From assembly GCA_900465665.1 (NCBI GenBank), contig UBJO01000027.1, forward strand, positions 1 to 49,036: 49,036 bases of DNA, written 5' to 3'. Below are positions 25,401 to 33,556 of the stretch, piece by piece. The notes beneath the pieces are model-generated. The model saw only the letters and a list, made by a program, of their open reading frames with translations, had not been told where the DNA came from and made no database searches. Numbering within the stretch: position 1 is the stretch's first letter; each line of letters begins with the position of its first letter. The DNA is from Hyphomicrobiales bacterium (GTDB lineage Bacteria > Pseudomonadota > Alphaproteobacteria > Rhizobiales > Rhizobiaceae). The translations under genes and the position numbers were made by a program.

Positions 25401-27728
25401 CAGCGCGCACTCGCGCAAATGATCGAGGAGCGCATATCCTTCGACAGAGAGACTCCAACGATCGCGTCGCAGGACAGTATGTTCGCCGTCGTATTGGGTG
25501 ATCGAGCTAACCCTCCGCCACTGTACATCGCATCAGACACCCAGACTCCCGAGGCTCGTGCCTTGACCGCAGCCGGTTTGCCGATTCTCGATGTCGGGGA
25601 TGAGCAACTCATCGATGCGGTTGTTGAAGCCCTGTCGGCCACCGGTCTCTTCAATGTTCAACGCGCAGATGGCGGACAGGTCCTCGTTCTTGTAGATGGA
25701 CAACCCTTTTCCCCAACACTCGACGACCCTCTACTCTTGAGCGATGGGCTCGAGTGGCTATCTGAAGCGGTTGCTTTCGCCAATGAACTGTTGGGCAAAG
25801 AGTTGGAACGCCAGATCTCGAGCGCGGCCGTCGAAAGGCGCCTTCGCCGCGTACGACTGCGTCGTTGTGGTCACATCTCCTTATCGGTCGATGGAAAGGC
25901 AGCCGATGACGCTCTGACATTCTATGCGTTCGACGATCAAGATATTCCGACGCTGGTTATCGCATCAAGCGATCCAATTGACTGGCCGATGCTGGGTGAT
26001 GCCGCTCCTTATCTTTCCACTCTCCTCGATCGCCGAATGCGCTCGCTCGAGACATTGCTGCTACGCCTGGCGGCACAACGCGGAGCCACATCTGATCCTC
26101 GCCGACGACCCAGCGACGAGGCGTTGGCTAGAGCGTTGGGTTGCAAACTCGACTTCCTCCGCGAGCACACGGACGCTTTGCAAACTGATCAGCAGTTCCT
26201 TTCGGTTCGCCTTCTCCCAACTTTGACATGTTTCATCGGAATTGACGCGGCTCGTGAATTTGGCCGGCAGATAGGCGATCGTCTAACTCGTGGTGGAGTG
26301 ATCGAATCACTTGAGCTCCATGCCGAAAGCCTTCCCTCAACGCCGACTTCGTTCTTCGACACCTTGTACAACAATGCTGATCTGATGGAGGTCCGGCGTG
26401 TACTTAATATTCCTCACGAAGCCCTCAATCGCTCTCTTATAGAATTTGGACAGCCCATCCTATCTAACGAACCAGAACTACGCCGCCTTTTCGATCTATG
26501 GAAGGACGACGTCCGCTTCGAAGCGTTGGACAGGATAAGACGGCATTTTCTCGGCACGTTTCGGCAAAAGAAGCCGTTGCAGGATTACGTAACACTGCGG
26601 TCTTTGGACTTCATCGAATTCGATAAGTCATGGGTCTTGGAAAGGGACGATCTCGACCGTACAACTGTTGCGACATATGTCGACCTTGCCATCGACAAAC
26701 GTCTCGGCCCGGACGTCGATGTCCGAATTGGCGGATATAAGAGCATTCGCGAACATAACAGGCGTACGATGCAAGCGTTCATCGACACGGCGCTTCCCAT
26801 AGCGCGTGCTTGGTGCGTAAAGCGACAGGCGTTGCCCGATGGGTTGGCCATAGGCAGCATGGACGTACTCAAGCGGATCGATTCCAAGGGTCTACTGGAC
26901 TTTGACCGGATTGCGACGGGTGGGGAGGCCGCGCTCCTACAGCAGCTAGACATGTGGCCAGCCGAAATGCCTACAGATCTTGTATTGGCGCAGACGCAAA
27001 TTTTACCGGCGGACATCGACGCATCGGCGTTGGAGCAGCAACGTCAGCGCGAACAGTATGCGAAAGCGAAGAGGACGGTGACCATCGGTGGAACCGATTT
27101 CGACACAGCGGACGCTGACTTCGCAAGTCGCATCACGAAGCTTGCCGAGTCGATGATGGAAGATAAAGCCTGGCTCGTGCGCTCAATGCGAAAATTTAAT
27201 CTCAGACAAATGCCGGCCAAGCATGGAGCAAATTCATCCAGTACGGGGAGCGCGGGTGGAGGACGAGTAGAAAGAATCTCTGACGACAAAAAGAACGCCA
27301 TGGGCTTCTTGAGCGAGTTTCTCGCCAGCAGGTATCTTGCCGAGAAGCATCCCTTGCGATTTTCCGATAGCTCATGGGTTTCTCGCAATAGAGAGGCATT
27401 GTTGACAGACGGTGAAGGGAAGGACAGCTGGGGCTACGACTTCCGGGTTCAAACGGCGGATGCCGACTGGCGCTACGAAGTGAAGTCGAGTCTAGACGAC
27501 AGCTTTGAATTTGAATTTACCCAGAACGAGATGCGAGTTGCCGGAGAGTGCGCAGCCGATCGCAGTCGCAGGTACAGGATACTTTATGTACCCTTTGTCT
27601 TCGATCCAGCGAGGTGGCGGGTGATGGAGCTGCCGAACCCCTTCTCCGAAAAAGGGCGGCAACTGTTTCGACCTATAGGCAATGGGTCTACCCGAATGAA
27701 GTTTGGCATCACTAGCTCGAGCGGATAG
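22449..27728 (+). CDS. Sacsin-like Hsp90-type ATPase with DUF3883
   Basis: This 1759-residue protein begins with a GHKL (Bergerat) ATPase: N-box ELFQNAHDA at 65-73 (N69 binds Mg), NKGQGF at 100-105 and GIGNKGLGFRS at 126-136. These are the sacsin/MORC-type boxes. The long middle (about 250-1600) is unrecognised. The last 130 residues form a DUF3883-type nuclease-like fold with WGYDF (D1664) and YEVKSS (E1677, K1679), then FEFTQNE. The start ATG overlaps the small ORF stop and has GGAG 7 bases upstream. Together with the nuclease-helicase it suggests an ATP-driven sensor and effector, probably against phage. Confidence 0.85.
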   Translation: MLNIVSETADHGAANGTSASQLREKLDKQIRNAVDTTRDELGNYKSLRNLSEVIGGEYGDRVIFELFQNAHDAHRQGNNGEIYLKLVIRGDDDADLYVANKGQGFDWENVEAIRNIAVSSKSVGEGIGNKGLGFRSIEILTDDVRIYSQELARPAETFDGFCFRFAGADEVRQLALAVSNDESIASDVAATLPRYLASVPIAGQSADICYFAQRGFATVVHAPLKTAAAVKVAREQLAKLQTADAPLLLFLERLERVVIEIEVGEDIRRMEMSRSVEQRQIQSESPNSYAVISIEPSGRRYVIATRLVDHDDLRDAVSRSVPAEPQLRRWLNWRGDAKVSVAVGLGEGVEVGRTYNFLPMSEDVASPIRGHIDAPFYATIDRRRVNLALPLNAFLMDVLARTAAQAALDVKQCAEELGRATVFDFAAWDPRDKDRLSGAWKTMALDWSDVEVVPSANKVSWSSIKSAWIWRDTDYRQFRVSKLVKAGVANIADPNLGTGRLGRLEHLIASTNVPAVPAGQHLAGWTELLAKKLLQDNVAPKTWSSFYSDVSKAFGTIDGLSSLKARHFLKGRTGELHKPAAESHEDPVFVRTEGPSKREKNRAPLPPAHLAKQFAILQEDVGLKPDVLDRFTKAGIVRRYDAVEILKGVGVLLTKNPTQARLSAAIRWAFEVWKAEPTRVHKVLPTVGLLVEARSGWKAPSEVYFSEEWTQLGKKTERYLAEAMAFSNDCKVAAGQLLVKDPSWVLNLSKARLEWTTFLRALGVRDGLPLVGDALPSRRTGWMWRDFLREKNAKLGRGDVWIAANDHIQISNHNTDYSSKGMLWRIPGQIEHQSLPSELRERLAELLLWKLRDSEASWQFFKIGRYERDSVNQNERSCVSPAGAFIRGAEWMPAEGEDEMYAALSKLWYTSDRRQRVPRFMPRPIERFAAVLDENDALAKRLLAPEFGLLDWAAPSLAPRKLIGLAAELPGLEPRERVNFRKANQRALAQMIEERISFDRETPTIASQDSMFAVVLGDRANPPPLYIASDTQTPEARALTAAGLPILDVGDEQLIDAVVEALSATGLFNVQRADGGQVLVLVDGQPFSPTLDDPLLLSDGLEWLSEAVAFANELLGKELERQISSAAVERRLRRVRLRRCGHISLSVDGKAADDALTFYAFDDQDIPTLVIASSDPIDWPMLGDAAPYLSTLLDRRMRSLETLLLRLAAQRGATSDPRRRPSDEALARALGCKLDFLREHTDALQTDQQFLSVRLLPTLTCFIGIDAAREFGRQIGDRLTRGGVIESLELHAESLPSTPTSFFDTLYNNADLMEVRRVLNIPHEALNRSLIEFGQPILSNEPELRRLFDLWKDDVRFEALDRIRRHFLGTFRQKKPLQDYVTLRSLDFIEFDKSWVLERDDLDRTTVATYVDLAIDKRLGPDVDVRIGGYKSIREHNRRTMQAFIDTALPIARAWCVKRQALPDGLAIGSMDVLKRIDSKGLLDFDRIATGGEAALLQQLDMWPAEMPTDLVLAQTQILPADIDASALEQQRQREQYAKAKRTVTIGGTDFDTADADFASRITKLAESMMEDKAWLVRSMRKFNLRQMPAKHGANSSSTGSAGGGRVERISDDKKNAMGFLSEFLASRYLAEKHPLRFSDSSWVSRNREALLTDGEGKDSWGYDFRVQTADADWRYEVKSSLDDSFEFEFTQNEMRVAGECAADRSRRYRILYVPFVFDPARWRVMELPNPFSEKGRQLFRPIGNGSTRMKFGITSSSG

Positions 27729-28410
27729 GCGCGTCTCCCCGACTTTCCGCGGGTGCAGATTCTCGAGACTGTTTGTAATGCCGGAAGCAGAACCACTGGA
27801 AGAGACCGCAGCCTAAGTGTTTATCTCCATTGCTTCCGGCTGCGGAGACAAAGACGACCGGAAACATCTCACCAGCAGGGGCACGGCAGCCGGTCAGTGG
27901 CAACTGTGAGGATAACGCGCTAACCAATGGCGAGCCCGGACGGAGGCTCTGCGGCCCATATGTGCGCCAGAAGCCGAATGCGTCGGAGGACAAGATCGCG
28001 CGTAAATCGGCGGGGATGTTATTCAGTCTTGGTGTGCGGCAGCACCTGTCGAAGGATAGCCGTAGTCGGCTAACCCTTTCATTGGTCAATGCGGCATCGT
28101 AGTCCGTCGCGGATCGATACCTTCATCATGGCGAAAGCCGCGGCGGTTCGAAAATGCGATCGGCTGAAAGGGCAAGGTCACTGATGCTCCCACCTCTAGG
28201 CGGTTCTTTCGACGTGTTTCCTTTAGGCGATTTAGATGTGGTTGGCGCTTTAGACAACGAGCACGCGGAGCCAGAACGGATTGTCGCTCGCATCTCTTGT
28301 GTGCGTCGTGCCTCCGCCTTCCGGATACGGCACCCTAACGTGTAAAGCGTTCCTGTCGGCGTTGACGAAAGGGTCGCCACGCGGCGTTATAGCGAAGCAG
28401 GAGAATTTCC
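27729..28410. other. Intergenic stretch after the ATPase gene
   Basis: I see no supported gene in these 680 bases. An inverted repeat, gccggaagca (27780-27789) with tgcttccggc (27831-27840), lies about 50 bases after the ATPase stop and might fold in its transcript, but the loop is 41 bases and no T-run follows. Frames of 90-125 codons on both strands overlap each other and lack ribosome sites. Confidence 0.4.
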
Positions 28411-28593
28411 ATGATCAGTGATTTCACAGAAGAACAACAGAAAATGGTCGCTGCCGGCGATCGGTTGGACGCCGCCCTACGCTTGCACAATCTGTTACAA
28501 GAGAGAACTGGGCCGCAGAAAGGGCCCTCGATCGAAGAGTGCAAGGATATTGTTGAACTAATCATTGCGCGCGTCGAGCAAGTTGGAACTTAG
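28411..28593 (+). CDS. Small hypothetical protein, 60 aa
   Basis: The ATG follows GGAG by 8 bases. The product is almost all helix (MISDFTEEQQKMVAAGDRL, IEECKDIVELIIARVEQ), acidic, with no family I recognise. Composition and ribosome site support a real gene; function is unknown. Confidence 0.5.
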   Translation: MISDFTEEQQKMVAAGDRLDAALRLHNLLQERTGPQKGPSIEECKDIVELIIARVEQVGT

Positions 28594-28705
28594 CCGATCG
28601 CTTACTGCACGAACGTGGGAAGACGCGGCGCCGGGTTTTGCGTTGGTTGCTCGACACGAGCCGGTGGTCGCTGTAGGGTGTCAATCTCGATAGGAGATGC
28701 ACTCA

Positions 28706-28879
28706 ATGGGAACGAGTGAAGTACCCGAAAACAGCGAGCCTAATGAGAAGTCTAGCTTCGGGAGTGGCCTTGGGACCGACTTCAAGCCTCTCGGTAAGCG
28801 GATCGTGGTAATGAAGGCTCAAGACGCAAAGCCGCTGAAGATCAACCGAAAGCCGACGGACACCGCAGAGGATAATTGA
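28706..28879 (+). CDS. Small hypothetical protein, 57 aa
   Basis: The start is placed at ATG 28706, 9 bases after AGGAG; an ATG at 28697 touches that site. The product is polar, has an N-terminal proline/glutamate-rich part (PENSEPNEKSS) and a lysine-rich end. No family is recognised. It follows the 60-residue gene by 112 bases on the same strand. Confidence 0.45.
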   Translation: MGTSEVPENSEPNEKSSFGSGLGTDFKPLGKRIVVMKAQDAKPLKINRKPTDTAEDN

Positions 28880-29058
28880 CTTCGCGGCGATAGCTGGGCC
28901 GCTAAACGCACGGGCGATAGTACCGAGCGTGACATCGACCTTCCGGAGGGTTGGGAGCGCCTCCCGAGCTCTGCTGGATACGCGATCGTATCTCAGTGCT
29001 TACGCCATGGCGCATACCCTCGACTGGATCTTTCTTGTGCCAGCGTGCCCGATCTTGG

Positions 29059-29577
29059 TCACGTCGACGCGATTGCCACGTCCACACGACATTGCGAATC
29101 CAGTGGTCCAAAGGAGTCTTCCATGCCCGCCCGAATTTCCTCGCTGGAACCATAATTGCTGCGCATAACCGCTGGATGCAAAAAAGGCTCCCCGTCAGTC
29201 ACGCCAGCGAATTTCACAACGAACGCGCGGTTGAAGGCAATTCCGAAATAATCGTTTTCTCCCGGATCGTCCCACGTCGGATCGATAACGCTCCCGCGAT
29301 CATTGACCAGCCATGCATGCGCCATCGGGATCCCGAGCTGCCTGTCTAACGCATAGCCCTCGACGTAATATACGTCGCTTCTATCGACCGCGTACGCTAG
29401 CGCGTTTGCGAAGCAGTTCCTCTTTGGCCCCATGACTAGCCAAGCTGGGGAAGCCTCACTTGGCTTCCAATCCCGACCGTAAGCGAGAAGAGCTTGCTCT
29501 GGGCCGTATCGACGAGGCGCGCCGGCGACGAGCTCGACGTACTGACGAAGGCTATTGAATCTGATTGCGTCCGACAT
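29059..29577 (-). CDS. Papain-like cysteine-peptidase-fold protein
   Basis: This 172-residue protein carries a probable catalytic triad: C55 in KRNCFANALAY, H87 in PMAHAWLV and D99 in SVIDPTW. The spacing and the neighbouring strand YVEGYAL match papain-like or transglutaminase-like folds, here of a short type found in accessory regions. A purine-rich GAGAGAG precedes the ATG. There is no signal peptide. It could cleave or deamidate a protein target; neither target nor partner is visible. Confidence 0.55.
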   Translation of the reverse strand: MSDAIRFNSLRQYVELVAGAPRRYGPEQALLAYGRDWKPSEASPAWLVMGPKRNCFANALAYAVDRSDVYYVEGYALDRQLGIPMAHAWLVNDRGSVIDPTWDDPGENDYFGIAFNRAFVVKFAGVTDGEPFLHPAVMRSNYGSSEEIRAGMEDSFGPLDSQCRVDVAIAST

Positions 29578-29779
29578 GCTGCTCTCTCGCGAAAGGTTTG
29601 CTCTTCAGCCTTTTGGAAGACGCTGCCGAAACAGCGTCGCCAAATCGTTGGAGGCTATGGACGGGCAAGATGTGGAAACCAGAGCTTGCGGTTAGGAGGC
29701 TTTAAAGCGGCCGATCGCGTTCAGACCGCGTTCGCTGCTTGCGCCGGTCTTCCCACTTCGAAGTGAAATGCACCGGTCG

Positions 29780-30196
29780 TCATGAACCCCAAGTCGAGTG
29801 GTAATAAATGCCACCTGCCAACATCTTGGCTTCGGCCAGTGGTTCGAATTCCGACATCCCTCGTTCTGCGTCCACAATGCGGCGAAGGCCCAACCGGCTG
29901 TGAGGCGACCTAAGCAGCGTCAACACGTCCTTGGCCGTTGCACGGGCACCGAGGTGCGTCGCATCTACGATTGTCCCGACAAGACGTGATTCAGTGCGTC
30001 GGTAGCGCGCGACAATTTCAGAAGAAGTGACAATCAGTGCAACGATGCGGGTAGCGCGTTCCGGCTGTAGGCTCGCCTCGAATTTCGCAACGATGACATC
30101 AGATTCATGGCTCGGCGGGGCTGGCGGCGCAGGCGGATCGCCGGAGAATTTGATTTTGATGTTTCCGAATTTTGTAATTTTTGTTCGCTTGGCCAC
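29780..30196 (-). CDS. Hypothetical protein, 138 aa
   Basis: The start is GTG 30196 with a weak GGGAC upstream. The product begins with a basic stretch (MAKRTKITKFGNIKIKF), then a proline-rich linker (PPAPPAPP), then a mixed domain of about 100 residues with no known family. It may be cytoplasmic. It stands apart from its neighbours and I can say no more about its role. Confidence 0.45.
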   Translation of the reverse strand: MAKRTKITKFGNIKIKFSGDPPAPPAPPSHESDVIVAKFEASLQPERATRIVALIVTSSEIVARYRRTESRLVGTIVDATHLGARATAKDVLTLLRSPHSRLGLRRIVDAERGMSEFEPLAEAKMLAGGIYYHSTWGS

Positions 30197-30380
30197 TTTG
30201 CCCGTCCCACAGATTGATTTCTATTGTCCCCGCGACTTGATTACTCTGCAATAGCCGACCGACAACGAATCGAAATTTTCCGCGCCTGATAATTTTCACC
30301 AGTGAATGCTGGACCTTTGTCGGCAGATAATAGCCTGGGAGCTCTAGCCAAAAACACGCTACAAATCGATAAGCAGTCAT

Positions 30381-30806
30381 CTAGTCCCGATAGACTGGCG
30401 GCCCGTCGATCAATCGCTGCCAAGGGTATTCAAACAGCTGCTTTGCTAATGTCAGCAACGCAAGCGCCTGAATCCGGGTTGAGGCATCGTCGACGAGGAC
30501 CCCTGTTGCCTCGAACAATTCGAGGTCTCCATCCTCTTTGGTACGAACGCCTTCGGATACCGACCAATATATTCCGTCAGCCATTTCCAGACAGTCATCT
30601 CTCAACGTGTAGAAGTACTCGTGTCGGGTATCGTCCTCCGGCTCCGGCATTTCTAAATCGGAATAACCGGAGGTTTCCGAAAGCATCGTCCATGACAAGT
30701 TGACGAGCCGCATCGCAACCTCATGGTTGGCGTGACTTTTCCGATCCTTCTTGTGGATGCCGCCTGCAGATTTGCCATCCAAGCGCTGCATGTGGTTCTC
30801 GTTCAT
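30381..30806 (-). CDS. Hypothetical protein, 141 aa
   Basis: The product starts with a basic, histidine-containing tail (MNENHMQRLDGKS, KKDRKSHANHE), then a helical acidic domain (YTLRDDCLEMADGIYWS, then DDASTRIQALALLTLAKQL). No family is recognised. The ATG has only AGG-type purines upstream. It is 185 bases from the 138-residue gene on the same strand. Confidence 0.45.
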   Translation of the reverse strand: MNENHMQRLDGKSAGGIHKKDRKSHANHEVAMRLVNLSWTMLSETSGYSDLEMPEPEDDTRHEYFYTLRDDCLEMADGIYWSVSEGVRTKEDGDLELFEATGVLVDDASTRIQALALLTLAKQLFEYPWQRLIDGPPVYRD

Positions 30807-31111
30807 TCGACCTATCCTGCGTTCACGTTTTCAAAGTGTGAATCTGTGAATTGGCCGGCGCAATCCTCTTCTCGGAAGGTTGAGCAGAAACACTAAGCGG
30901 GTTTAGTAGCGAAGCTTGTGGTTCTTCTGGCAGTCGCAGACCGCGAGGTTGTTTCTCACTGGGCACATAGCTAGTTCGAGGCCCGATATGGCCGGTCGCG
31001 TTTTGAGCCCTGTGCTGAAATTATTTCGATGCGTTGAAATTTGACATTGCAGCCGGTGGCGGCATGCATCACGCTAGAAGCATTACGTGGTAGGTCCAGT
31101 TGGAAGCAGGC
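30807..31111. other. Intergenic region, divergent
   Basis: No gene is seen. The region separates the minus-strand 141-residue gene from the plus-strand gene at 31112. It has a TTGACA at 31042-31047 but no matching -10 box at the right distance. Confidence 0.4.
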
Positions 31112-31408
31112 ATGTCAAACGAGGTATATCTATCGAGAACAAGGTTTGAAACGTTGGATGAGGCGGGCAACGTCATCAATACGACGTTCGGCGCTCGCAT
31201 CTACGATGACCTCGGATGTACATACGTCAATTTCCATCAAACGTTGGATGAACTTCTGGCATTGGACGCTGCGGAGCTTGTTGAGTATGTGAAAGACCAT
31301 AGCGAGATGGGCGCGGAGATGCTTTCAGCTTCCGATTTCTCACGGTTGTTCGTCGATGGTGAGTGGGTGAACGAGCCACCGACGAGCGAAGAGCCGATGT
31401 TCCCTTAG
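31112..31408 (+). CDS. Hypothetical protein, 98 aa
   Basis: The ATG at 31112 follows GGAAGCAGGC. The product begins MSNEVYLSRTRFETLDEAGN and has a strand-rich first half, then two acidic helices (LDELLALDAAELVEYVKDHS) and an acidic end. I recognise no family. It is convergent with the Fic gene, which ends 66 bases further on. Confidence 0.5.
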   Translation: MSNEVYLSRTRFETLDEAGNVINTTFGARIYDDLGCTYVNFHQTLDELLALDAAELVEYVKDHSEMGAEMLSASDFSRLFVDGEWVNEPPTSEEPMFP

Positions 31409-31474
31409 TTGCTCGGCACAACGGGCGCGATAGCATTAGGTCGTAGCGCCATCGCATAGCGTCACAGAATGTCG

Positions 31475-32698
31475 CTAAATTTCTCTGATTGTTTGTCCGG
31501 CTTGGTCCATCAGGAAAATTCCGGGTAGTAGCTGATCCTTTAGGCGGACAGGAAACGACAGCCGGAGGCCCGAATGCAAAGTTTTGGCTTGGGCTACCCC
31601 GGACTCAATCAGCGCTGTGGACAGTTGTTTGGCTGGGCCGTTGCGGGTGTCCGTTAGGGCGTCAACCTCGGCCTGATCCAACTCTCCGCAAGTGATGAGA
31701 GCCCCCAAGACCACGTCAGCTTGTGGAGGCAGTGATCCTGACCGGATCTCGTCCAGTGCCCATTTCATCAAGCGGTCACGCAGCTCCTGCGGCCTCATGA
31801 GATCGCTCATGAACGTCACCTCTTCGAGACAGGTCTCAAGCACGTACTCAACGAAAGCAGCAAGGGCGCCTTCGCTGAGAGTTCCACGACCGTCAAGACT
31901 GCCACGGCGCGGCTCATCGCAAGACTGAAGATGCGCTTTATACTCCTTCCCCCGTCGCGCGAGACCACGAGATAGAGACCAGAGCAAGTTCGTGCTGGTT
32001 TCCGACCGAATGGCGTTCGAGGCTAGAAGTCTGGCGACGCGACCGTTACCATCGAGAAACGGATGCACCCAAAGCAAGCGATGATGGCAACAAGAGGCGG
32101 CCAGTATCCTTTCAGTTCGGCCTTGGGGCTTATAGGCCTGTTCCATACGCGCCAGGAACCGAGGCACCGCCGCTGGGCTGATTGCCACATGTCGACCCAC
32201 CTGCACTCTATAGGTCCTGATGGCTCCGGGTTCTAACACTCGCGTTCGGTCATGCTCACCGGTGCCCACGAGAAGAAAGCTAGGAGGAAGTCCCCCGCAG
32301 AAGCGCCTATGAATTTCGCGGACGAACTCGAACGAGAAAGACGTCGCTTCGTTTTTCTGACGGCTGATCCACTGCTGCACTTCGATGTGTGCGCGGGCCT
32401 CCAGTTGTAGATCGCGCGTTTCAACGTCGTCACTGTAGTCGCCTCGCATCACACGATCGATATCGAGCGGATCGGTCTTGTGGCCTTCGATTAGATTGCT
32501 GTGATAGCAGTCGACGACCTCGACAAGATCCGAGAGAGAGGCCGCGATCGGTGTCGGCAGGGAAGCCGCCAAAGCCGAAGATTTTTCCACCAGCGAGATG
32601 GCCAACTCGTTCAGCTTTGACCGAGACTTTGCCCCTTCGGATACGAGAAGGGGCTCAAACAGGCCAATGCTCTCGCCGTCGTCGTCCGCTACCACCAT
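31475..32698 (-). CDS. Fic-domain protein (AMPylase-like)
   Basis: This 407-residue protein has the complete Fic motif HPFLDGNGRVAR at 212-223, whose His is the general base for transfer of AMP or another nucleotide part to a protein hydroxyl. An N-terminal inhibitory helix with SNLIEG (S67 to G72) matches the (S/T)xxxE(G/N) motif, so it is a class II, self-inhibited Fic. An N-terminal Fic-N-type part precedes it, and a C-terminal region (about 300-407) looks like a winged helix. AGGAGG lies just before the ATG. It follows the unknown gene at 32717 by 18 bases, so the two form an operon. Confidence 0.88.
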   Translation of the reverse strand: MVVADDDGESIGLFEPLLVSEGAKSRSKLNELAISLVEKSSALAASLPTPIAASLSDLVEVVDCYHSNLIEGHKTDPLDIDRVMRGDYSDDVETRDLQLEARAHIEVQQWISRQKNEATSFSFEFVREIHRRFCGGLPPSFLLVGTGEHDRTRVLEPGAIRTYRVQVGRHVAISPAAVPRFLARMEQAYKPQGRTERILAASCCHHRLLWVHPFLDGNGRVARLLASNAIRSETSTNLLWSLSRGLARRGKEYKAHLQSCDEPRRGSLDGRGTLSEGALAAFVEYVLETCLEEVTFMSDLMRPQELRDRLMKWALDEIRSGSLPPQADVVLGALITCGELDQAEVDALTDTRNGPAKQLSTALIESGVAQAKTLHSGLRLSFPVRLKDQLLPGIFLMDQAGQTIREI

Positions 32699-32716
32699 AA
32701 GCCTCCTGGTCTCGCC

Positions 32717-33556
32717 TCATCTTTCCAGACGATTATTCTTAGTTGTCAAGGCGTCCACCTCTCGCTGCAGAGCGTCGTATACTTGGTTTAGCTGACGTCC
32801 CTTGAACGCAGATTTCGCGGACCGTAGACCGCTCCATCCGTGACGCACCACAGTAGGCCGTTCGCCACCGAGCTTTAGGTAGTTCATCTCTCGGCCATTT
32901 TCCGCGCCATTGATGTAATCGAACCGGATGAGGGCCAAATCGTCATCATACGGGAGGAACTCGACGTGGGTGAGCGTCACCTTCTGGACCTCCAGCTCAC
33001 TTGCAGAGGCAAAACGCGTCCAATCCCGCCCTTCGAACAGTTCGTTCAATCCTACTACGAGGTCCGTCGGAGCTTTGGGGTCCCATAGCGCCAAATTATC
33101 GAATGCTTCTAGATAGCGGACGACGCTGTCCTGGATGGCGGAGAGGGACGTTTCATCGTCTCCCAGCTCGTGGGCGCGATATCGTAGCACGCCTTCCGCA
33201 GTGTCGAATTCTTCGGAGGCGTCGAATATCTCTATCTCATCCTCGAAGGTGACCGACTTCCGAATTCCCCATTCCGCGTAGCCGTCGGTGGATCGGTCAT
33301 CCGCACGGGGAAAGGTGATCTCGTGGCACCCGTAAGAACGTCCTTTCTTAGGCATTGGCCGGGCCCCGAAGATCGTCCGCGCGGGAGCCATCGATGGCAG
33401 TGCCTCAGTGATCGCCATCGATAGGGTAGGGGCGGCCACCAATCGACTGCCGTCTGAATACTTATCGTGGAAGCGTAGTGGAAGAACGCAGAGGTCTGGG
33501 TCCTCCATCAGTAGTTCAAGGGGGTAGGCGGGTCGGGTGGTTGTGGCTTCCATCAT
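32717..33556 (-). CDS. Hypothetical protein in operon with Fic
   Basis: I do not recognise this protein. The frame stays open to 33613, with possible starts at 33592 and 33556; the last has a GAGAG element 6 bases upstream and is preferred (279 residues). The product is acidic, with mixed strands and helices, and ends with a coiled-coil-like segment (QVYDALQREVDALTTKNNR). Its stop is 18 bases before the Fic start. It may be a regulator or partner of the Fic protein. Confidence 0.55.
   Translation of the reverse strand: MMEATTTRPAYPLELLMEDPDLCVLPLRFHDKYSDGSRLVAAPTLSMAITEALPSMAPARTIFGARPMPKKGRSYGCHEITFPRADDRSTDGYAEWGIRKSVTFEDEIEIFDASEEFDTAEGVLRYRAHELGDDETSLSAIQDSVVRYLEAFDNLALWDPKAPTDLVVGLNELFEGRDWTRFASASELEVQKVTLTHVEFLPYDDDLALIRFDYINGAENGREMNYLKLGGERPTVVRHGWSGLRSAKSAFKGRQLNQVYDALQREVDALTTKNNRLER

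Noticed and set aside
27712..28102. Overlapping frames of 90 and 125 codons on both strands
   Set aside because: They are antisense to each other, lack ribosome sites and match nothing I know.
29835..29860. tRNA-like TpsiC sequence ggttcgaattcc
   Set aside because: No acceptor or anticodon stem can be drawn around it and it lies in a coding frame.
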